Source: Christensenella sp. UBA5327 (lineage in GTDB: Bacteria > Bacillota > Clostridia > Christensenellales > Aristaeellaceae). From it: a DNA stretch of 10,791 nt. Made by a program: the position numbers and the translations under genes. Every line of letters begins with the position of its first letter. Position 1 is the first letter of the stretch. The stretch lies in the NCBI GenBank assembly GCA_002411105.1, contig DHQX01000022.1, forward strand, positions 1,684 to 12,474, given 5' to 3'. Under the pieces are notes generated by a model. That model did not search any database and had not been told where the DNA came from. It worked only from the letters and a program-made list of their open reading frames with translations. Positions 6,677-10,791 of this stretch are shown here, piece after piece.

Positions 6677-6714
6677 CCAAAACAAAAGCCTCTCCTCTAT
6701 AAGAAGGGGAGAGG
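6677..6714 (-). terminator. Rho-independent terminator of the ribonucleotide reductase gene
   Basis: Read on the minus strand, CCTCTCC (6708-6714) and GGAGAGG (6689-6695) form a 7 base-pair stem followed by CTTTTGTTTT. It lies 37 bases past the stop codon at 6751, so nothing downstream is co-transcribed with that gene. Confidence 0.8.
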
Positions 6715-6750
6715 TTGAAAGATTAAGAAGTGCTCTAGCTCATGCCCTTA

Positions 6751-9309
6751 TTAGGTAGAGCAGCTCTCGCACTCCTCCACCTCCAGGGATTTGGAGCGGA
6801 TGTAGTAAAGGGTCTTGACGCCCGCCTCCCAGGCGGCGATGTACAACTCCAGCACCTGGCGGAAGCTGTAATCGTTGGTGATGTAGAGGTTCATGCTCTG
6901 GGCCTGGTCGATGTGGCGCTGGCGGATACCGCAGGCGCGGACGGACCAGTGCTGGTCGATCTGGTGGGCGGCTTTGTAGTACCAGTAAGTGTCAGCGTCC
7001 AGGTCAGGGGCCGCCCGGGGGATGAGGCCGTTCTTCTTCTCATCGTAGTAAAAGCGGCTCATGATGGGGTCAATGCCCGCGGTGGTGCCGGCGATGATGG
7101 AGATGCTGGAGGTGGGGGCCACGGCCAAGAGGTAGCCGTTGCGCAGGCCATCTTTTGCGACCGTGTCCTTGAGCGTCTGCCAGCGCTCGGTGCTGTAATC
7201 CCGCTTGTCAAAGTAGTCGCCGGTCTGCCAGTCGCTGCCGGGGAAGAGGGGGTAAACGCCCTTTTCCTGGGCCAGGGCGAGGCTGGCCTTGATGGCGTAG
7301 TAGTTGATGTCCTCAAACACCTTATCGGCAAAGGCCAGGTGCGCGTTGGTCTCCCAGTCGATGAAACGGCGGGCCAGCATGTGGTGATAGCCGCTTACCC
7401 CCAGGCCGATGGGCCGGTAGCGGCGGTTGTTGATTTTGGCGTAGGGAACGGGGTAGTAGTTCAGGTCAATCACGTTGTCAAGCGCCCGGACAGCAGCGGT
7501 GATAAGGGTTTCCAGCGCCGCGCCGTCCTCCACCTGGATGCGGCCCAGGTTGAGGCTGGCCAGGTTGCACACCACATAGTCGCCGGGCTTGGTGGTGGTG
7601 ACCACCACCGTCTCCCCATCCACCGTTTCCACGGTTTGGGAGACTTGGGAGACCCCGCTCATGTTCTGGGCGATCTCGGTGCACAGGTTGCTGCAATAGA
7701 TGACGCCCTGGTGGGGGTTGGGGTTTGCGCGGTTGACCAGGTCACGGTTAAAGACAAAGGGGGTGCCGGTTTCAACCGCGGATTTGATCACCAGGCGCAC
7801 CAGGTCCTTGATGGGGATCACCCGGCGGCTGATGGCGGCATCCGCCACGCAGTCCAGGTATTTTAAGGTCCAATCCTCGCCAAAGCTGTCCTCCAGCGCA
7901 TAGCCCTTTTTGGTGAGGATCTCATGGGGGTCAAACAGGTGCCAGTCGCCTGACATGTTGTCCCGCACCTGCTGCCAGAAATAATCCGGCATGCACACCG
8001 CGGGGAAGACATCGTGGGCCTTCATGCGGTCATCGCCGTTGTTGGTGCGTAGCTGGAGGAACTCCGGCAAATCCCGGTGCCACACGTCCAGGTATACCGC
8101 CACAGCGCCCTGGCGTACGCCCAGCTGGTCCACCGCCACGGCGGTGTCGTTGGCCAGCCTGATCCAGCGGATCACCCCGCCAGCGGCGCCCTCAAAGCCC
8201 CGGATGTCCGAACCATGGGCGCGCACCTTGCCAAAATACAGCCCCATGCCGCCGCCAAACTTGGAGACGTTGGCGAAGTTGGCAATGCTGTGATAAATCC
8301 CTTGCAGGTCATCGGGCACCGTATCAATAAAGCAGGAGCTGAGCTGATGGTAGGGTTTCCGGGCGTTGGTGAGGGTGGGGGTGGCCATGGTGACCAGCAG
8401 CTGGCTTAGCATATCGTAAAAGCGCTTCACCCAGCTGAGGCGCGCTTCCGGTTTTTCAGGGATGGCCAGGAAAAGGGCGATGTTCAGGTACATCTCCTGG
8501 ATGCTCTCCAGCCCCCGGTGCTGCCGGTCGTGGATCACATAGCGGCGCACCAGGAGGTCAAGCCCGGAATAAGGCAGCAGGTGATCCCGCTCAGGGACGA
8601 TAAAGCTGTGGGCCTCTTTCAGGTCATCATCGGAATAGGTCTCCAGCATCTGCCTGGCCAGCAGCCCTTCCTGATTCAGATGGTGCATCTTGGATACATA
8701 GCCGGTGATGCCAAGGGCGCGGGTACGCTCCCCCAGGCGGAAGTGGTACAGCGTGCTGTACAGCCTGCCCGCGATCATCTCCCACCGGGCGGCTTCCTTG
8801 TCGGTCAGCTCAAGCGCTGCGCGCACCAACAGCGCCATGCGCTCCTCCAGCTCCCGGTCTTCTTTATATAATGACTGAAACTTGCGGGTGAGAGCGCCCA
8901 GGGAGTAGTTGTCCTGGGGAAAATCCTGCGCGATGTGAGAGAGGGTGTCGGCCAGAGGCGGAAGATCGGGGAAAAAGGCCAGCAGGCGCTGACGCTCCTC
9001 TCTGAGTTTGCGGCGATTTTCCCGGTAGAGGATATAGGCCTTGGCCTGGGGAAAGCAATCGGCCTCCATCAGGGCCTGCTCCACCCGGTCCTGGACGAAT
9101 TCGACGCTGAAGGCCTGGCCCTGAGAAAGGCCCTGGGCCACCAGCGCCTCCGCTTTTTCCACCAGGCTGTCCAGCTGGGCCTCTGTGATGGGGGAGTCGG
9201 TGCCCAGGAAAGCCTTGCGGATGGCCTCCCGGATTTTACGGTTATCATAGGCCTCGCTGAGGCCGCTGCGCTTGGTGATCTGCGCGGGGATGCCGGTCAA
9301 CGTTTTCAT
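6751..9309 (-). CDS. nrdA: Class I ribonucleoside-diphosphate reductase, alpha subunit
   Basis: An 852-residue enzyme subunit that reduces ribonucleoside diphosphates to the deoxy forms for DNA synthesis. Residues about 10-100 are an ATP-cone allosteric domain (ITKRSGLSEAYDNRKIREAI). The catalytic barrel keeps the full set by comparison with E. coli NrdA: Cys326 (HQLSSC), Asn541-Cys543-Glu545 (NLCTE), Cys581 (VVCNLASLNL), and the radical-transfer pair Tyr835-Tyr836 (KTLYY). The C-terminal tail carries CESC (Cys847 and Cys850), the thiol shuttle regenerated by thioredoxin or glutaredoxin. The YY pair argues for class I, requiring a beta subunit, rather than the cobalamin class II. The start at 9309 is chosen for GGAGAGG 6 bases upstream; a GTG at 9339 lies in the putative NrdR box. 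No nrdB is next to it, and its own promoter and terminator close the unit on both sides. Confidence 0.93.
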   Translation of the reverse strand: MKTLTGIPAQITKRSGLSEAYDNRKIREAIRKAFLGTDSPITEAQLDSLVEKAEALVAQGLSQGQAFSVEFVQDRVEQALMEADCFPQAKAYILYRENRRKLREERQRLLAFFPDLPPLADTLSHIAQDFPQDNYSLGALTRKFQSLYKEDRELEERMALLVRAALELTDKEAARWEMIAGRLYSTLYHFRLGERTRALGITGYVSKMHHLNQEGLLARQMLETYSDDDLKEAHSFIVPERDHLLPYSGLDLLVRRYVIHDRQHRGLESIQEMYLNIALFLAIPEKPEARLSWVKRFYDMLSQLLVTMATPTLTNARKPYHQLSSCFIDTVPDDLQGIYHSIANFANVSKFGGGMGLYFGKVRAHGSDIRGFEGAAGGVIRWIRLANDTAVAVDQLGVRQGAVAVYLDVWHRDLPEFLQLRTNNGDDRMKAHDVFPAVCMPDYFWQQVRDNMSGDWHLFDPHEILTKKGYALEDSFGEDWTLKYLDCVADAAISRRVIPIKDLVRLVIKSAVETGTPFVFNRDLVNRANPNPHQGVIYCSNLCTEIAQNMSGVSQVSQTVETVDGETVVVTTTKPGDYVVCNLASLNLGRIQVEDGAALETLITAAVRALDNVIDLNYYPVPYAKINNRRYRPIGLGVSGYHHMLARRFIDWETNAHLAFADKVFEDINYYAIKASLALAQEKGVYPLFPGSDWQTGDYFDKRDYSTERWQTLKDTVAKDGLRNGYLLAVAPTSSISIIAGTTAGIDPIMSRFYYDEKKNGLIPRAAPDLDADTYWYYKAAHQIDQHWSVRACGIRQRHIDQAQSMNLYITNDYSFRQVLELYIAAWEAGVKTLYYIRSKSLEVEECESCST

Positions 9310-9334
9310 GTCTATCCTCTCCGATGCGTGTTCT

Positions 9335-9350
9335 ACCACATATTGTGGGT
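9335..9350 (-). promoter_or_regulatory. Candidate NrdR box in the nrdA leader
   Basis: Minus-strand ACCCACAATATGTGGT, an inverted repeat (CCACA-N3-TGTGG) with the central ATAT of the NrdR consensus ACACWATATWTWGTGT-like box. It lies between the promoter and the nrdA start. Confidence 0.6.
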
Positions 9351-9364
9351 TGTTTCGATGTAGG

Positions 9365-9380
9365 CCGCATTATATAGATG
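9365..9380 (-). promoter_or_regulatory. Second candidate NrdR box overlapping the nrdA -10
   Basis: Minus-strand CATCTATATAATGCGG matches the AT-rich core of the NrdR box (CTATATA..G.G) and overlaps the TATAAT. Its centre is about 30 bases from the other box, close to the roughly 31-base phase typical of NrdR box pairs (known family property). Part of the match comes from the -10 itself, so confidence is moderate. Confidence 0.5.
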
Positions 9381-9397
9381 TACCCAGTGGCTGTCAA
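9369..9397 (-). promoter_or_regulatory. Perfect consensus promoter of nrdA
   Basis: Minus-strand TTGACA (9392-9397), 17-base spacer, TATAAT (9369-9374). Both hexamers match the sigma-A consensus exactly. Such a promoter would be very strong unless repressed, which fits the overlapping NrdR-like palindromes. Confidence 0.88.
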
Positions 9398-9466
9398 TGG
9401 TAGTCAACATAAAAAACATACAGGGCAGCCGCCGCTTTGGGATGGGCACATCAGTGAACATTCGCC

Positions 9467-9513
9467 CCTGAACAGCATAAAGGAGAGGGCCGCGGCCCTC
9501 CCCCTTGTTCAGG
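9467..9513 (-). terminator. Terminator hairpin of the rubrerythrin-like gene
   Basis: An inner perfect palindrome GAGGGCCGCGGCCCTC (9485-9500), extended with one mismatch by AAGG/CCTT arms, is followed on the minus strand by CTCCTTTAT, a weak T-rich tail. An outer pair of arms, CCTGAAC (9467-9473) and GTTCAGG (9507-9513), encloses it. It lies just past the stop codon at 9528. Confidence 0.65.
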
Positions 9514-9527
9514 TGTTGGAATGTCCG

Positions 9528-10217
9528 TTATGGAAACAGTCTTTTTAAGAGCCCCTCTGCCGCGCGCCCATGGCGGGCCAGATCCCGTGACATCTCAAGC
9601 AGCACGCCCTGGATCTCCTCCAGGCCCAGCACCCCTGCCCGCTCGCTTAAGGCTTTTGCCTCCTTGCAGGCGGCAAGCTCGCTGTCTGCGCGCAACAGGA
9701 GGTTGTCCTCGGTCTCAGGCGCGATGCCCTCGCCCAGCAGCTCATGCAGCCTGGCGGCGTGGGCGGCCTTCTCCCGGGCGTTGCTGCGCAGCATGGCCGC
9801 CGCCTCAGGGTACCCCTCCCGCTCAGCGGCCCGGGCCATGGCAAGGGTCTGGGCCACCGCCTGGCAGGCGGTCTGGCAGAGGGCTTTGAGGCCTGCGTGC
9901 ACCTGGCTGTCCACCCCGCGGGCAACGCCCAGGCGGTGGGTGTCAGCGTAGACGCGCTGGTTTCCCAGCCGCTCAAAGTGGGTCTTGTCCACCTTGCACA
10001 CCGGGCAGGTGTCGGGGGGCGCGTCCCCCTCGTGGATATAGCCGCAGACCTTGCAGATCCAGCGGGTCAGGGGCGTGGAGGCTGCCCCTGACGCCCTGGC
10101 CGCAGGCTTTTCTGCCAGCAGCTCAAATTTGCTGCTGTCCGCCTTGCACACCGGGCAGATGGCGGGCGGCGCATCCCCTTCATGGATATAGCCGCAGATT
10201 TTACAGATCCATTTCAT
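9528..10217 (-). CDS. Double-rubredoxin, rubrerythrin-like protein with a degenerate di-iron site
   Basis: A 229-residue protein. Two short rubredoxin domains come first: residues 1-34 (Cys5, Cys8, Cys21, Cys24) and 51-84 (Cys55, Cys58, Cys71, Cys74), 23 of 33 aligned residues identical, joined by an Ala-rich linker. Residues about 90-229 match the ferritin-like four-helix domain of clostridial (reverse) rubrerythrin: LAMARAAEREGYPEAA, HAARLHELLGE, and RDLARHGRAAEGLLKR. In that family this domain is a di-iron peroxidase fed by the rubredoxin iron. Here most carboxylate ligands seem lost: Ala117 and Ala120 where GETSEV-type sequences have Glu, Lys150 in place of Glu in the ExxH motif, Leu213 in place of Glu in the last helix; His153, Glu180 and His216 remain. 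It may act in electron transfer or have another metal or role. There is no ribosome site before the start, and the stop of the upstream gene is 6 bases away, so translation probably depends on that gene. Confidence 0.85.
   Translation of the reverse strand: MKWICKICGYIHEGDAPPAICPVCKADSSKFELLAEKPAARASGAASTPLTRWICKVCGYIHEGDAPPDTCPVCKVDKTHFERLGNQRVYADTHRLGVARGVDSQVHAGLKALCQTACQAVAQTLAMARAAEREGYPEAAAMLRSNAREKAAHAARLHELLGEGIAPETEDNLLLRADSELAACKEAKALSERAGVLGLEEIQGVLLEMSRDLARHGRAAEGLLKRLFP
9969..10217 (-). repeat. Tandem duplication of the rubredoxin domain
   Basis: Two in-frame copies of a 33-codon unit, at 10119-10217 and 9969-10067, offset by exactly 150 bases. The protein copies share 23 of 33 residues, and nucleotide identity is high in places (for example TGGATATAGCCGCAGA occurs in both on the plus strand). 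It is an internal gene duplication, not a mobile repeat. Confidence 0.85.
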
Positions 10218-10223
10218 ATGATA

Positions 10224-10634
10224 TTAGATGAAGTGCTTCCTGATGTATTCCGGTGCCTCAGCATCATCGCAGCTCACCGACAGCACAAAGAGGATGTTGC
10301 GCTGATCGCCCAGTTTTTCCAGCTTATTGAAAAACCATTCAGTCTCCTCGGGCTTCACGTTGACCAGCTTCAAAAAAGCGTCGATGAAAACCGTGGTCAC
10401 GTCAAAGTTCTGCGCCAGCATCCCGCACAGGAAACCATAGAACATCTCCGGCCCCACCATGCCATACTCCCCGGCGTTTACAAAGCGGATTTCATGGCGC
10501 AGGTCAAACATGTAGCGGTTGTCGTCATCCACAAAAACGACATCGCCGTGCGGATCCTGTACCGATTCGTTGGCCATGTCGATAATTCTTTTGGTCTTGC
10601 CAGAGCCTTTCTTGCCGTGAATGACTTGTATCAT
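10224..10634 (-). CDS. Small P-loop NTPase, function unknown
   Basis: A 136-residue soluble protein that begins almost directly with a Walker A motif, HGKKGSGKTKR (Lys13 and Thr14 bind phosphate), and has a hydrophobic strand ending in Asp, TTVFIDAF (Asp85), as Walker B. A third strand, NILFVLSVSCDDAE (113-126), could hold the sensor position. Nothing else identifies a substrate. Similar short clostridial proteins are sometimes labelled PilT or twitching motility proteins, but none of the PilT-specific His/Asp boxes are seen and the length is too short. The start at 10634 has GGGGG in an AAAGGGGGAA stretch 8 bases upstream. It is the first gene of a unit with the rubrerythrin-like gene, so a redox-stress or metal link is possible, but that is inference. 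Confidence 0.8.
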   Translation of the reverse strand: MIQVIHGKKGSGKTKRIIDMANESVQDPHGDVVFVDDDNRYMFDLRHEIRFVNAGEYGMVGPEMFYGFLCGMLAQNFDVTTVFIDAFLKLVNVKPEETEWFFNKLEKLGDQRNILFVLSVSCDDAEAPEYIRKHFI

Positions 10635-10668
10635 GGGACATTCCCCCTTTTATGTATTGGTTGTAAAG

Positions 10669-10698
10669 AGTATACCACACCGGAGGGGAGACTGCCAA
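10669..10698 (-). promoter_or_regulatory. Promoter of the P-loop / rubrerythrin-like unit
   Basis: Minus-strand TTGGCA (10693-10698), 18-base spacer, TATACT (10669-10674). The predicted start near 10662 leaves a leader of about 28 bases before the ATG at 10634. Confidence 0.7.
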
Positions 10699-10761
10699 GA
10701 TTGGGGTGGATGAGCAGCCGGACAGGCTTTTTGAAGACGGGAAATAAATAAAATTAATTAG

Positions 10762-10790
10762 TTGACACGGTGGTGGTGGTATGGTATATT
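10762..10790 (+). promoter_or_regulatory. Consensus promoter at the right edge, gene outside the window
   Basis: TTGACA (10762-10767), a 17-base spacer containing a GGT-repeat run, and TATATT (10785-10790). It points off the right end, divergent from the P-loop gene; the AT-rich AAATAAATAAAATTAATTAG just upstream may act as an UP element. The gene it drives is not visible. Confidence 0.75.
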
Positions 10791-10791
10791 C

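Noticed and set aside
6742..7866. A 374-codon open frame on the plus strand opposite nrdA
   Set aside because: It is the mirror of a conserved enzyme frame, rich in Val/Gly/Asp/Ala, with no start signals or domain.
10224..10634. PilT / twitching motility label for the P-loop protein
   Set aside because: Only the Walker motifs are shared; the protein is about a third of the PilT length and lacks its other boxes.
1..10791. CRISPR array, tRNA, insertion sequence, toxin-antitoxin or defence system
   Set aside because: No regular spaced repeats, cloverleaf, transposase or toxin-like gene was seen; the XRE gene's partner is a membrane protein, not a recognisable toxin.

Overview
The window looks like a chromosomal stretch from a GC-rich Firmicute of the Clostridia type. 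The clues are purine-rich GGAGG ribosome sites before most genes, near-consensus vegetative promoters with 17-base spacers, rho-independent terminators, a lipoprotein with a PrsA-like plan, a rubredoxin/rubrerythrin-type protein of anaerobes, and a membrane protein plus small XRE regulator pair common in that group. No insertion sequence, phage gene, tRNA, rRNA or CRISPR array was seen. The lineage call is inference; nothing here fixes a genus.

Layout. At 1-604 (minus) a Gx-type membrane transporter gene runs toward a palindromic terminator at the left edge. It shares a short divergent promoter region with glmM (plus). glmM overlaps by 8 bases a gene for a stand-alone left-handed beta-helix protein that resembles the acetyltransferase half of GlmU; together they would serve amino-sugar activation for the cell wall. 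Next, from its own promoter, comes a SurA/PrsA-like foldase lipoprotein, ended by a hairpin and a good terminator. Then an ECF-like sigma factor overlaps its membrane anti-sigma partner by 29 bases. Facing them is a minus-strand two-gene unit: a tiny XRE repressor and a four-helix membrane protein, joined by an ATGA overlap under a strong promoter.

From 6.7 to 9.3 kb (minus) lies a large class I ribonucleotide reductase alpha subunit. It stands alone between its own terminator and a perfect TTGACA-N17-TATAAT promoter that is overlapped or followed by two NrdR-box-like palindromes. No beta subunit gene is in the window. The last block (minus) is a P-loop ATPase gene followed 6 bases later by a double-rubredoxin/rubrerythrin-like gene, transcribed from one promoter. 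A plus-strand consensus promoter at the extreme right edge belongs to a gene outside the window.

Most of this is ordinary housekeeping and envelope-homeostasis sequence. No clearly new multi-gene system was found. The points most worth a second look are the rubrerythrin-like protein, which has two rubredoxin domains but seems to have lost most carboxylate iron ligands; the foldase lipoprotein, with a helical insert inside its parvulin domain and both conserved histidines replaced; and the free-standing GlmU-like acetyltransferase that keeps the catalytic residues.
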